From Hahella sp018986435 (lineage in GTDB: Bacteria > Pseudomonadota > Gammaproteobacteria > Pseudomonadales > Oleiphilaceae), in NCBI RefSeq assembly GCF_050749805.1, contig NZ_CP192738.1, positions 3,658,001-3,722,000 on the forward strand: a stretch of 64,000 nucleotides of DNA, written 5' to 3'. Under the pieces are notes generated by a model. That model was not told where the DNA came from. It was given only the letters and a program-made list of their open reading frames with translations, and did not search any database. Shown piece after piece: positions 1 to 9,384 of this stretch. A program made the position numbers and the translations under genes. Each line of letters opens with the position of its first letter. The stretch's first letter is position 1.

Positions 1-149
1 CTTCCCACCCCCCATACCAGTAGAAGGCTTCCCACTGCACCTGGCGTGGCATGTGAGACGCCAAGGGGATCAGGCGGTGAATCATGTGGCTGGGGTGATT
101 CGGGAGGTTACTGGGGGGTGAATTGTGTAATTATCCCCCATACACTTAG

Positions 150-289
150 GGAACCTCTGAAAAACTACCTGCGTTGCCATTGCGGCGTCAAAATTCGGCT
201 CAAAATGCTCATTTATTCACGATAAACTGCGCTTTTTCGCCGACTTTTTCCTTGCACTGGCGGCCTCGCCGACGTTTTACAGAGGCTCC
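150..289. mobile_element. 140-bp MITE-like element with TTAG target duplication
   Basis: The element starts GGAACCTCTG and ends CAGAGGCTCC, which are imperfect terminal inverted repeats. It is flanked on both sides by the 4-bp direct repeat TTAG (146-149 and 290-293). A YTAR target duplication is typical of the IS5 group, so a non-autonomous IS5-type derivative is likely. It has no coding capacity. The partner transposase is not in this window. Confidence 0.65.
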
Positions 290-373
290 TTAGTTCCACA
301 GAGCCTAACTCGTTATGTTTATTAAAAATATAAATATACCCATTAAATGTAGAAGCAAGAAAAGTTAAAACTT

Positions 374-1123
374 TTATACTTTAATGAGCTCAACCATAGA
401 CATGATACGTTTGGCATCTTCGTACATACGTTGATAACTCAACTTCTTATCACCGGCTTCTGACGTCATCCGAAAGTTAAATGTCAGATAATAATTATTG
501 GTTAATGGGTAAGCCCAATAATAAGTAATACCAGTCCCCGGAATTCCTTCTCCGTCAATGCAATATTTCAACCACTGCACTCCATTGAGAGACAATCTTT
601 CATATGTTTCAGGCAACTTTACGAGCAAAGGAGATAGTCCGTACCCATGAGGGTTTTCTTCACGCTTGTTACGTTTTTCCCAGTTGACTCCTACATTGCC
701 ATCATTGTTGCGCTCAGTTTCGTAGTACTCCCAATAGTCCCTTTTTAAATATGATTCAAGGCTATCAAGGCAACCCTCTTGAAGCGGGGTATGGTGCTCT
801 ACACGGTTTACGTCAATGTATAAGCACACACGGCTAAGTTGACCGAAATAGCCTTGTAGGAACGAGCCTTTATAGGCCCACCATTCAAATTCCATCCGTA
901 CGAATGTGCGATTGTATTCTTTTTCGCAACCATAAGAATTGAATATGTCGCTCCCCAGATTGACTTGTGCGGGTCTTGGTTTCTTGGGTCTGCCGATATC
1001 AATAGCGTTCCCCGGCAACTTATACCCTAGCCTGTAGTCACCTATACCGCACTCCTTTGCGGTCAGATTTGAAAAGTTCGGCCCTTTACCGGTTATAAGC
1101 GGCCTTACTAATTGCTTGATCAT
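374..1123 (-). CDS. Hypothetical protein, possible immunity/partner of the upstream lipase
   Basis: I do not recognise a family in this 249-residue protein. It is rich in Tyr and Trp, has no signal peptide or membrane segment, and looks like a compact cytoplasmic protein. Its ATG overlaps the stop of the upstream lipase gene by 4 bp (ATGA), so the two are almost certainly translationally coupled. A lipase followed immediately by a small unknown protein is the usual layout of toxin-immunity couples delivered by type VI secretion, but no VgrG, Hcp or PAAR gene is present here. An alternative is an accessory or chaperone subunit. Base composition is more AT-rich than most of the window, which fits an accessory gene. 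Confidence 0.6.
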   Translation of the reverse strand: MIKQLVRPLITGKGPNFSNLTAKECGIGDYRLGYKLPGNAIDIGRPKKPRPAQVNLGSDIFNSYGCEKEYNRTFVRMEFEWWAYKGSFLQGYFGQLSRVCLYIDVNRVEHHTPLQEGCLDSLESYLKRDYWEYYETERNNDGNVGVNWEKRNKREENPHGYGLSPLLVKLPETYERLSLNGVQWLKYCIDGEGIPGTGITYYWAYPLTNNYYLTFNFRMTSEAGDKKLSYQRMYEDAKRIMSMVELIKV

Positions 1124-2271
1124 GATATGCCAAATTCCTTCATAGTAAGCTTCGCCAGCTTTTCCGCTCTCTTGTGATAACCGTTCATCTGTAAGTGGCG
1201 AATGGCTGACTCTCTACTGAGATAGGGTAATGTGTGTGGGCTGGCCTCAACAGGGCGCTTATCACCAAATACTAAATCCATGTTACTTAAACTACGCCAA
1301 AACGAACGAGGAGATAGGTCATTGAATCCCGCAAGGTTCGGCACCAAGTCGTTGGGATGATCCCGTTTAATCTCATCTATGATCATACCCGCTTTCATAA
1401 AGGCATTCTCTGCACGTGTCTTTTCATTTCCACCCGCATGTATAGATACCCTTTGCCCTTTCAGGCTAATGCCACGCATATTTACTAGTTCTACAGCGCG
1501 AGTCAGAATAATGCCGCCCTGACTGTGAGCGGTCCACTTCCGCGTTATGCCTTTCTGCTGAGTCTCTATCATCGTAACCGCCAAGAATTCAGCCACTTTT
1601 GTGGTTGAAACTTTGTCCTGAATGCACTCGAAAAAGTCGAAAACCGCGCCTCGGGTTGGGTTATACACTAACGTATAAGATTTCGCGTAGTCTTCCCAGT
1701 AAGCTGTGTCCACATGAACACCCATTAACCATCTGGCTTTGCCCAGGTCATTTGACATTCCATTAACGGCGACATGTTCTGTGTTAATTGTTCTAACTAG
1801 CTGAGGCTCACCCCATGCTCTTTCTAGTTCAGGGATGCTATCGGGGCCTAACTCTTCATGCCAGCGAACACCAGAAGTACGCTGTACCTCGAACAACCCC
1901 ATTTGCTGCATTTTCTTTGGCGTCTCAAGATTTGTAGCGCCTCGCTCCAACCTCATCCGGTTAATAACTATCATTTCTGGGTTCACGTTGTACATGAAGC
2001 TGATTCCACCCGGACACCTCTTTTCACGCATGAACATAGGCTCTTTCTTGAACCCTTTACTATTCCATCCATAGCCACCGTCACTGGTCAGTTTGAGCGC
2101 CTCATTGTAAACCTTCGTTCTATCATACATGTTCAGAGTGCGCATGAAGGTATCGGCTTCTTTGGTGATCATCAATTTCTTGCCAGCCTTCTTTTGTTTT
2201 AGATTCCATGAAGGCAGAGGGTTTTCCAAGTCGATAAGCTGGTGTTGGGCGGGGAGATTGCTTTCTTGCAT
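1120..2271 (-). CDS. Alpha/beta-hydrolase lipase-like protein, candidate secreted effector
   Basis: This 383-residue protein has a lipase-type nucleophile elbow, TAHSQGG, near residue 247, where the serine would be the nucleophile. The segment SPHTLPYL near the C terminus could supply the catalytic histidine. There is no N-terminal signal peptide, so if exported it would need a contact-dependent route such as type VI secretion. I chose the ATG at 2271 because AAGGA lies 7 bases upstream; the longer reading frame would begin with an unsupported TTG. The downstream unknown gene overlaps by 4 bp. The type VI effector assignment is an inference from architecture and gene pairing. An ordinary intracellular lipase is the alternative. 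Confidence 0.6.
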   Translation of the reverse strand: MQESNLPAQHQLIDLENPLPSWNLKQKKAGKKLMITKEADTFMRTLNMYDRTKVYNEALKLTSDGGYGWNSKGFKKEPMFMREKRCPGGISFMYNVNPEMIVINRMRLERGATNLETPKKMQQMGLFEVQRTSGVRWHEELGPDSIPELERAWGEPQLVRTINTEHVAVNGMSNDLGKARWLMGVHVDTAYWEDYAKSYTLVYNPTRGAVFDFFECIQDKVSTTKVAEFLAVTMIETQQKGITRKWTAHSQGGIILTRAVELVNMRGISLKGQRVSIHAGGNEKTRAENAFMKAGMIIDEIKRDHPNDLVPNLAGFNDLSPRSFWRSLSNMDLVFGDKRPVEASPHTLPYLSRESAIRHLQMNGYHKRAEKLAKLTMKEFGIS

Positions 2272-2642
2272 GGAGCTTTCCTTAGTTGAGTAGAAAAGCA
2301 AGAATGCTAGCAATATTCACCACCATGCCAATTACCCGCTTGACCGAGGCCGATTGACTGATAGGGCAAACCCTAAGTTAGTTCAGTAGGAGGGCTTCGC
2401 CAATTGAGTATCAGAATCCGTGGCGCCATGCTCCCAATCTCTCAACGCAGTTTTGGGCATCCATTCAGAAAGCGGGTATTCACATTAAAGACATTCAATC
2501 TAAGTTCAATAAAATCAAACACATAAACACTAAGAACTTATAATGATTGATAACTGCGGCGCGTTTAAATGCTGTTATTAACCCGAACAACACTTCCCGC
2601 TATATCTGGCGCGGCGCGAACGTTCTTTGAGTTTGTACAACA
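2272..2642. other. Intergenic region with a short reading-frame remnant
   Basis: No complete gene is visible in these 371 bases. On the minus strand, 2484-2383 encodes an open stretch of about 33 residues with protein-like composition (containing EWMPKTALRDWEHG) that ends in TGA. It is preceded in frame by a stop and has no start codon or ribosome-binding site. It may be the tail of a decayed gene. The rest is AT-rich and probably carries the lipase promoter. Confidence 0.3.
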
Positions 2643-2876
2643 TCACAAATCATTACGTTCAATATCCTCAAGAAAGTCACTGACATCGTAGTTCACACTA
2701 AAACCCTTTTTGGCCAGTAGGCCGTGAAATTCGAACTCGGAAATTCCCGCGACTTTTCCAGCTAATGCGCCGTGAATGCCACGGTCTTTGTACAAGGCGA
2801 TTGCCAGTAGTTCCAGCGCTTCTTTCTCTGTGAGTTGCAGCTTTTGGGCTATTTCGTCATCTATTTCGATTTTCAC
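2643..2876 (-). CDS. UPF0175 family antitoxin-like protein
   Basis: This 77-residue protein starts with a GTG preceded by AAGGA at a 6-base spacing. The pattern of an N-terminal acidic strand followed by LTEKEALELLAIALYKDRGI and a helix-turn-helix-like AGISEFEFHGLLAKKG matches UPF0175 small proteins, which are thought to be DNA-binding antitoxins. Members are often followed by a PIN-domain toxin, but the downstream side here carries no such gene. It is therefore an orphan, or the toxin has been lost. DNA binding is inferred from the family. Confidence 0.65.
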   Translation of the reverse strand: MKIEIDDEIAQKLQLTEKEALELLAIALYKDRGIHGALAGKVAGISEFEFHGLLAKKGFSVNYDVSDFLEDIERNDL

Positions 2877-3126
2877 GTTTCATCCTTCACGAGTTTCTGA
2901 AAGTTGGCCGGCATGGATACGTTAAGGCGGATAAGGAAGTGTTTAAGCTGAGCATCTTAGCATCTGCCCAGCCGCGTCCCCATCAGCCTTTTGCTCCTCT
3001 GTACTCCACCCTTGATATTTAATTGATATCTCCTTGATTTTTGCTTGGTCCCTGCTTTTCTACAATTCCTTAAAAGGCTTATCAAACAAGGCGGTTTGGC
3101 TATACGAGGGGGTTGGAGGCGGTCGG

Positions 3127-4233
3127 ATGTGGGTGTTGTTTCGTTATCTTAATCGTCAGATCCTGACGTCGCTTTTTGGATTGACGTTTCTGCTGCTGTT
3201 TGTGTTCACCAGTACGCGTTTCGCTCAGTACCTGACTGAGGCGGCGACGGGGCAGATTTCTGCGGATGTGCTGGCGCCGATCATGGCTTATCGTCTTCCC
3301 GGTTTTCTGCAGTTGATATTGCCGTTGGCGCTTTTCCTGTCGATTTTGCTGAGCTACGGGCGCATGTATCTGGATGCGGAGATGACCGCTATATTCGCCA
3401 GCGGGGTGAGCAAGTCCAGGCTTGTCGCCGTGACCATGGGGTCAGGGTTTGCAATCGCCCTGATAGTGGGGTCGATGAGCCTTTATCTGAACCCGCTCGG
3501 GCGGCAACAGACGGAACGGATTTTACTGGAGCAAGCCAAGCGCTCCCGCTTTGAACTCGTTACTCCCGGACGTTTTCAACGTTTCTCCGAGGGAGAGGAT
3601 GGCCGGGTGTCTTATGTGGAGTCGCTCAGCAACGATGACCGCGAGATGCGCAACGTTTTTATGGCGGAAACCGACAAGGAGAAAGGACAAACCGCAGTGC
3701 TGACCGGCGAGTCCGGGCATTTGTTTTATGACGCCTCCACAGGTAACCGCTTTCTGGTGATCAATAACGGGGCTCGCTATGTGGGAACGCCAGGACAGGC
3801 GGATTATCGCTCGGTCACGTTCGATACCTACGGCATCCGGCTTGATGAGCCGAACCTGGAGCGCGAAGCCTTCGACGAGACCATCCCCACCGCCACGCTA
3901 TGGCGGAGCGATTCGCCCAAAGCGTCGGCGCTGCTGCAATGGCGTCTGTCGCTGCCGATGCTCGCGCCTATCGTCGCCCTGCTGGCGGTGTCCTTGAGCC
4001 GAGTGAACCCCAGACAGGGACGCTTCCACCGCCTCCTTACGGCATTGCTGGTGTACGTCAGTTATCTGGGATTACTGATCTACTGCAAAAAGGCCGTCGC
4101 GAAGCAGTCACTGCCGGAGTGGCTTGGCCTATGGTCCGTGCATGTCGCCTATTTTTGCTTCGGACTGCTGCTGTTGTACGGACAGGAGATCCGCTTGCGG
4201 CTGCAGCCGCGAAGCTCAACGCCGTCGGTTTGA
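3127..4233 (+). CDS. lptF: LptF-like LPS export permease (orphan)
   Basis: This 368-residue protein has N-terminal membrane segments (YLNRQILTSLFGLTFLLLFV and the next two hydrophobic stretches), a large soluble central domain of about 160 residues, and three C-terminal membrane segments. This is the architecture of YjgP/YjgQ permeases. LptF pairs with LptG and the ATPase LptB to pull lipopolysaccharide from the inner membrane into the Lpt bridge. The ATG at 3127 has GGAGG 7 bases upstream, so I reject the longer TTG-initiated frame. Normally lptF and lptG are adjacent; here no lptG or pepA accompanies it. It may be a second copy or a split locus. LptF rather than LptG is likely from the N-terminal sequence. 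Confidence 0.82.
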   Translation: MWVLFRYLNRQILTSLFGLTFLLLFVFTSTRFAQYLTEAATGQISADVLAPIMAYRLPGFLQLILPLALFLSILLSYGRMYLDAEMTAIFASGVSKSRLVAVTMGSGFAIALIVGSMSLYLNPLGRQQTERILLEQAKRSRFELVTPGRFQRFSEGEDGRVSYVESLSNDDREMRNVFMAETDKEKGQTAVLTGESGHLFYDASTGNRFLVINNGARYVGTPGQADYRSVTFDTYGIRLDEPNLEREAFDETIPTATLWRSDSPKASALLQWRLSLPMLAPIVALLAVSLSRVNPRQGRFHRLLTALLVYVSYLGLLIYCKKAVAKQSLPEWLGLWSVHVAYFCFGLLLLYGQEIRLRLQPRSSTPSV

Positions 4234-4291
4234 ATGCGAGCGGCACGCGTCGTCGACATCTTCTGATTCAACGTCGATTTGAAACCTCTGC

Positions 4292-5545
4292 TTACGCATA
4301 AATCACGCTAATGGTCGATCCTGCGTCTGAGTGATTCTCCGCGGTCAACCGCCAGCCAAGACGACTGCACATGATGGAGACGATATACAGCCCGAAGCCG
4401 TTCAAGCCAGAGCGATAGTGGGTGAGTTCGCGACCGTTGGACAGCGCGTCGAGCAGCTCCGGCGCCAGCCCTGAACCCGCGTCCGTCACCGCTATTTTTT
4501 CAGGTGTGATGTGGATGACGATGTTGTCGTCGGTGTGCTGCAAGGCGTTCTGCACAATATTGCGGATGATCATCTTGGCCATGACGCTATTGGTGGAAAG
4601 CGTGACTTTCCGGGTGATTTCCAGATCCACGCGGGTATAGACGGGATAGTCTTCATACAAGTCCTCCAGCACCTCTTCCACCAGTCCGGGAATGGACACG
4701 ACCTGTCGACCCTCCCCTTCCTCGGACTTTTGCGCCATCATCAACAGCACCTTAACGTTGCGCTCCATTTCCTTATTGGCCTGACGAATGCGCATCAAGG
4801 TGGCGGCGTCTTTCTCCTGCAATTGCGCCCGCCTTTCCAGCACATCAAGCGCGCCGGTGATGACGGCTATCGGGGTGCGCAGTTCATGACTAGCCAGGTT
4901 CACGAACGCCTGCTCCCGCTTGATAAAGGTTTCCAGTTCATTCAGGAATTGATTGAAGACATCGGCGATCGCCTGTAGTTCGCAGTCTGAATATTGGGTC
5001 TGCAGACGCGGCATATTTTCTTTCACCGCCGTGCCTTTGATGCTTCTGGCCAAGTCCCGCAGCGGACGGATGATGCGACGACTGCTGACTTGCGACAGAA
5101 TCAGACTGCCGCCCAGGGTCAGCAAGCTGACCAGCAATAAAACGCCGTCGAATATCATCTCCCTCGCTTCCAGTCGGGAGATATCCTTAGCGATATAGAA
5201 CTTGCCGGCGGACTCGCCGCCAATATTCACCAGATAGGTATGATCGTTCTTTTCCACTTCCCCCATATACGGAAAGCCCAGGCCGTCAAAGATGCTGGGC
5301 AGCGCGACGCTGTCGCTGTAATTGGCGGGCACAAACACAATATCGATATCCCCCGCTTCCCATGCGTAAGGGCTTTCTAAACCATAGTGGCTGGCGACAA
5401 ACTCCTTCTCTTCAGAAAAGTTTCGGTCCAGCGTCGCTTTCTCCAGCTCCTCGTTTAACAGCAACACGATAGCGACCATCACACTGATGGTGTAAAAGCT
5501 CATTAATATGTAGGTTTTTCTGATCCTGTTCGCGATAGATGTCAT
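4292..5545 (-). CDS. Membrane sensor histidine kinase (orphan)
   Basis: The order is a first membrane helix (about residues 12-32), a periplasmic sensor region of about 100 residues, a second helix (about 133-153), a HAMP-like linker, a HisKA domain with the phospho-acceptor His near residue 220 in ASHELRTP, then an ATP-binding domain with an N-box (NIVQNALQH), G1 box (TDAGSGL) and G2 box (GFGLYIV). It lies downstream of two binding-protein genes on the same strand, 347 bp beyond the second. No response regulator is present on either side. The nearby periplasmic binding proteins could present ligand to it, which is an inference. Confidence 0.88.
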   Translation of the reverse strand: MTSIANRIRKTYILMSFYTISVMVAIVLLLNEELEKATLDRNFSEEKEFVASHYGLESPYAWEAGDIDIVFVPANYSDSVALPSIFDGLGFPYMGEVEKNDHTYLVNIGGESAGKFYIAKDISRLEAREMIFDGVLLLVSLLTLGGSLILSQVSSRRIIRPLRDLARSIKGTAVKENMPRLQTQYSDCELQAIADVFNQFLNELETFIKREQAFVNLASHELRTPIAVITGALDVLERRAQLQEKDAATLMRIRQANKEMERNVKVLLMMAQKSEEGEGRQVVSIPGLVEEVLEDLYEDYPVYTRVDLEITRKVTLSTNSVMAKMIIRNIVQNALQHTDDNIVIHITPEKIAVTDAGSGLAPELLDALSNGRELTHYRSGLNGFGLYIVSIMCSRLGWRLTAENHSDAGSTISVIYA

Positions 5546-5892
5546 ACCGGTTTATTTAAAAATCCTGATTCCATTTCCAACGTACAAATTCATTTTTATA
5601 TCGGCACAAGCACGAGCAACACCCCCGGCGGGGAGACAAATGCATAAGTCGCGACAATAAAGACGCCTCACGCCGCGCCTGCAATGCCGGCGATCATATT
5701 GCTGACGCTCCCGAAGACAGTGTCCGTCGACAACCATCATCGAGCGCTGTGTGACAGGGGTTCGTTCACGATAGGACTGCGATCCGATTTTTTTTCCTTA
5801 CATACTAATCAGGGTCGCAACAATGGATTATCAAAATTACGTCAAGAAAATATCAATTTGGGGAATTGGAGGTTTGAATGTCTTCGGGTTTC
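5546..5892. other. Intergenic region, no gene seen
   Basis: This 347-bp gap separates the histidine kinase from the fused binding protein. Short reading frames exist on both strands, but none has a ribosome-binding site or protein-like composition. It probably holds the kinase promoter and the end of the upstream transcript. Confidence 0.5.
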
Positions 5893-7944
5893 TTAGTTTC
5901 TTGTTTCCTTCAAGTAACCCGAGTTGATCATCTGATGTTTAATGAGCGCCTGGGACTGCTTCAGGGCTTCGTCGACGCTCATTTTGTTTTCCAGCACATT
6001 GGCGAAGTTGAGGCTGATTTGCGCGCCAAATGAGGAGAACTCGTTGATGCTGACGTATTGCGCGCCGGTGTATGGAACCGGGAGTGCGGAGACATTGCTG
6101 GCGTCCGAACGCTCAATGGCGTTCAGCACCAGATCAGAGAACGGCGCCGCCTGATGGTAGGCCGGGTTTTCATAGGTGGAGCGGCGGGTTCCCGGCGGAA
6201 CCGCCACCCAGCCTTTGGTTTTCGCTACGAGGTCAATGTATTCCTTCGAAGTGGCCCAGGTGATAAATTTCTTCGCCGCCGCTTTGTGTTTGGACGCGGC
6301 GGGAATCGCCAGCGACCAGGCCCACAGCCAGCTTTGATCCACCTTGCCTCTCGGCGCGGGCGCAAACCCTGTTTTATCGCTCACCTGGGAGAACTCTGGA
6401 TTATAGAGAAAACTCGCCGCTACGGTGGCGTCGATCCAGACGGCGCAATGGCCTTGCGCGAACAAATCCAGGCTTTCCCGATATCCCAGACTGGTGGGGT
6501 TCGGCGGGCCTTGAGTGGTAATCAGATCCACATAATAATCCAGGGTCTGACGCCACTCTTTTGAATCCAGTTGCGGCGCCCAGTTCATATCAAACCAGCG
6601 CGCGCCAAAGGCATGCGACAGAGAAGATAACAGCGCTACGTTTTCTCCCCACCCAGGCTTCCCTCTCAGACATAGCCCGTAAACCTGATTTTCAGGATCA
6701 TGCAGAGTTCGCGCAATCAGCTCAATATTCGCGAAAGTTGGGTGCTCGGGCATCTCCAGTCCGGCTTTTTTCAGCAGATCCTTGCGGTAATAGGTCATGA
6801 TGCTCTCGCCATAAAACGGCAGCGCATAGAGCTGATCTTTGTAGGCAAGCGATTGCCTGACCGTTGGTAAGATGTCATCAAGACGATAGGCCGTCGGCAG
6901 CGGATCGAGAGGAGATATCCACCCATTGCCCGCCCATAGGGGGATTTCATAGATGCCGATGGTCATCACATCAAACTGGCCGTCGGAAATGGCGAGATCG
7001 CCCAGCAGACGCCGTCGTAAAGTGCTTTCGTTGATGATTCGCCAGTCGAGTTCGATATCCGGATTTTGCGCTTCAAACGCCTTCGCCAGCCCCTGCATGA
7101 TCACCATGTCGGGATTATTCACGGTGCCGATAACCAGTCTGATTTTGTCATCGCCGCGATCCACATTGGGCAGCAGGCCGTATTCAAAGCGCAGCCGGTC
7201 CAGCGTCCCATCCTCGCGCATTTTTCTGAGGCCTTGATTGAACGCAGTCACCCACTTGTCAGCGGACGCGCGATTGTTTGCAAAGGCGATATGAAACTGT
7301 TTGTCGGCGAGGGGCGGATAGACAAAATCCAGCTTCCCGATGTAGTGCGGCCGGTAACCGACGATCAGATCCGCCGCCGTGAACTTATCGATCAGCACGA
7401 ACTGGATGCGGTTGATCGCCAGCTTGTCGATGTTTTGCAGTTCGCTGGTGACTTCCTCGATTTGAATGCCGGGAATGTTGCGCAACTCCTGCAACGTAGA
7501 TTCGCCCCGGACTTGCCCGATAACGCCGCCGGACAAGCCGCTTAGCGCCTGCATTAAATTCACGGAGGGCGGCACGGAATACTGAAAGTAATTGTCCTTG
7601 CGTTTCAGAATCCCGATGGAGTCTCCCGGGAAAGGGTCGCTCAGCCGAAACTCCTGCTGCGAAAAGGCGCCCGCATAAACCGGCACAATGCCATCGACCT
7701 TGCCGCGCTGCGCCATCGCATTGGCTCTCGCCCAGGGATGAAACGAGATATGAACGGTCACGCCAGAGCGCTTGAACGCCTCCGTCACCACCTCATGGGC
7801 ATAGCCGTTCTTCCATAGATTCACGCCAATGTAGGGCTCTTTCTCCCCGCTCACCAGCTCGACCACCGGCTCCGCTCCCTGCGTCGACATCCAGCCGCAA
7901 AGAAGCAGGCATAAACAGCGCTTTATTACCCTATGCAAGGCCAT
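5893..7944 (-). CDS. Fusion of two periplasmic solute-binding domains
   Basis: The 683-residue product has an N-terminal hydrophobic signal, then a family-3 (amino-acid-type) solute-binding domain to about residue 255. A family-1 (sugar/polyol-type) solute-binding domain follows, starting near KIRLVIGTVNNPDM and running to the end. The second half is clearly homologous to the neighbouring upstream gene: both have YALPFYGES/YALPYYGES, YYRKDLL/YYRKDVL and LCLRGKPGWGENV. The ATG at 7944 follows GGAGGA at a good spacing; the longer frame lacks support. No permease or ATPase gene is near. Two different binding folds in one chain, with a sensor kinase downstream, suggests sensing rather than uptake. 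That role is an inference. Confidence 0.85.
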   Translation of the reverse strand: MALHRVIKRCLCLLLCGWMSTQGAEPVVELVSGEKEPYIGVNLWKNGYAHEVVTEAFKRSGVTVHISFHPWARANAMAQRGKVDGIVPVYAGAFSQQEFRLSDPFPGDSIGILKRKDNYFQYSVPPSVNLMQALSGLSGGVIGQVRGESTLQELRNIPGIQIEEVTSELQNIDKLAINRIQFVLIDKFTAADLIVGYRPHYIGKLDFVYPPLADKQFHIAFANNRASADKWVTAFNQGLRKMREDGTLDRLRFEYGLLPNVDRGDDKIRLVIGTVNNPDMVIMQGLAKAFEAQNPDIELDWRIINESTLRRRLLGDLAISDGQFDVMTIGIYEIPLWAGNGWISPLDPLPTAYRLDDILPTVRQSLAYKDQLYALPFYGESIMTYYRKDLLKKAGLEMPEHPTFANIELIARTLHDPENQVYGLCLRGKPGWGENVALLSSLSHAFGARWFDMNWAPQLDSKEWRQTLDYYVDLITTQGPPNPTSLGYRESLDLFAQGHCAVWIDATVAASFLYNPEFSQVSDKTGFAPAPRGKVDQSWLWAWSLAIPAASKHKAAAKKFITWATSKEYIDLVAKTKGWVAVPPGTRRSTYENPAYHQAAPFSDLVLNAIERSDASNVSALPVPYTGAQYVSINEFSSFGAQISLNFANVLENKMSVDEALKQSQALIKHQMINSGYLKETRN

Positions 7945-8022
7945 AGCTGATTCCTCCGGCGTCGCGTCTAACGACATTGCCCAACATTCCTTATTACTCC
8001 CTATCCACTACGCCATTTTTCA

Positions 8023-9384
8023 TCAATACGCGTCAACGCCTTTCTGACGCAACCTTTCCGCAATATTGTGCGACGCCTGCACGAACTCAGACATATGAGA
8101 CAATTCCTGCTCCAGATTAATCGGCTTGCCAGTGAGTTTTCGCTCCAGCAGGACGGACAGCTTTTTACCGATGAAGTCGCCAATCTGCTGGAATTCCTCC
8201 ATCTGGATAAACTGAATGCCCCGGTATGGCGCGGGCTGAATGCTGGGGCGTTCGAAATCCGCGCTTTTGATGGCCTTCAGCGTAATATCCGCAAAGCTGG
8301 CGTACTCGCGGTACGACGGGTTTTCATACAAAGCGTGGCGGGCGCCCGGCGGCGTCTGCGAGATACCGAAATTACTTTCCACCAGACGATGATAGTCATC
8401 CGAGGTCGCCCAGCTCACGAAACGCCAGGCCGCGTCTTTGTGGAGAGAACCTTTCGGCACGGCGAAACCCCATGACCACAGCCAGTTGGTTCCCCTGTCG
8501 GTGACCTGCGAAGGCGCGGCGGCGTAACCCACCTGAGCGTAGAAGGACGCCTGGGCGATGGCGCCGCCAGCGGCGGTGGAATCCACCCAGATGTCACATT
8601 GGCCCGCGACAAAGGCCTGCAGATTTTCGGAATAGCCGTTGTTCCAGGAAGACGCCAGACCGTACTCCGCCATCATCGATAAGTAGAACTCGATGGTCTG
8701 ATTCCAGGCCGGCTCCGCCAGCGCCGAACGCCAATTTTCATCGAACCAGCGACCGCCAAAACCGTTCAACATGGTCGCCAGGATAACGACGTTCTCCCCC
8801 CACCCCGGTTTGCCGCGTAGACACAATCGCCCATGCTCCCCTTGCGACTTCTGCCGCAACTGCGCCAGGGTTGACTCAATACCGCGCCAAGTCGGCTGCG
8901 GCGGCATCTGCAGGCCATAGCGACTCAGTACATCCTTGCGGTAATAGGTTATGGAACTTTCACCATAATACGGCAAGGCGTAATACTCGCCGTCGTAGCG
9001 AAACCCTTCGATAATCTCGGGAATCCACTTCTTCATTTCGCCATCGGTTTGATAGGCCGCCGGCAACGGCGACAAACGCCCTTTGCTTCCCCATATGGGC
9101 GCTTCAAACAAGCCCAGGGTGTAGACATCGTACTGGGCGCGTTTTTGTTTACTGTCGCTGGCCTGCATACGTCGCAACACGGACTCATCCACGATTTTCC
9201 AGCTAATTTGAATGTCCTGATTCTGCTCTTCGAAATGGTGCGACAGCGTCTTCATGTTCAACATATCCGCATTGTCGACGGTGGCGACGACAATCTCGAC
9301 CGCCTGACTTGGAACGCTTGCGAACAGCGTCGCCAGACTCAACATCAACAAGGTTACAAACGAATAGTTACTGCGATGCTTCAT
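8023..9384 (-). CDS. Extracellular solute-binding protein, family 1 (sugar/polyol type)
   Basis: This 453-residue protein has a classical signal peptide (hydrophobic core then VPSQA, with cleavage before VEIVVA). It continues as a family-1 binding protein, with the conserved YALPYYGES and LCLRGKPGWGENV segments also seen in the second half of the downstream fusion protein. The downstream gene begins 78 bp later on the same strand, so they are probably co-transcribed. Family-1 proteins deliver sugars or polyols to ABC permeases, but no permease is encoded here. The ligand cannot be told from sequence. Glucitol/mannitol-type binding proteins are the closest in general appearance. Confidence 0.85.
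   Translation of the reverse strand: MKHRSNYSFVTLLMLSLATLFASVPSQAVEIVVATVDNADMLNMKTLSHHFEEQNQDIQISWKIVDESVLRRMQASDSKQKRAQYDVYTLGLFEAPIWGSKGRLSPLPAAYQTDGEMKKWIPEIIEGFRYDGEYYALPYYGESSITYYRKDVLSRYGLQMPPQPTWRGIESTLAQLRQKSQGEHGRLCLRGKPGWGENVVILATMLNGFGGRWFDENWRSALAEPAWNQTIEFYLSMMAEYGLASSWNNGYSENLQAFVAGQCDIWVDSTAAGGAIAQASFYAQVGYAAAPSQVTDRGTNWLWSWGFAVPKGSLHKDAAWRFVSWATSDDYHRLVESNFGISQTPPGARHALYENPSYREYASFADITLKAIKSADFERPSIQPAPYRGIQFIQMEEFQQIGDFIGKKLSVLLERKLTGKPINLEQELSHMSEFVQASHNIAERLRQKGVDAY

Noticed and set aside
5684..5896. Plus-strand frame between the kinase and the binding protein
   Set aside because: No ribosome-binding site, composition unlike protein-coding sequence, and it overlaps the likely promoter region.
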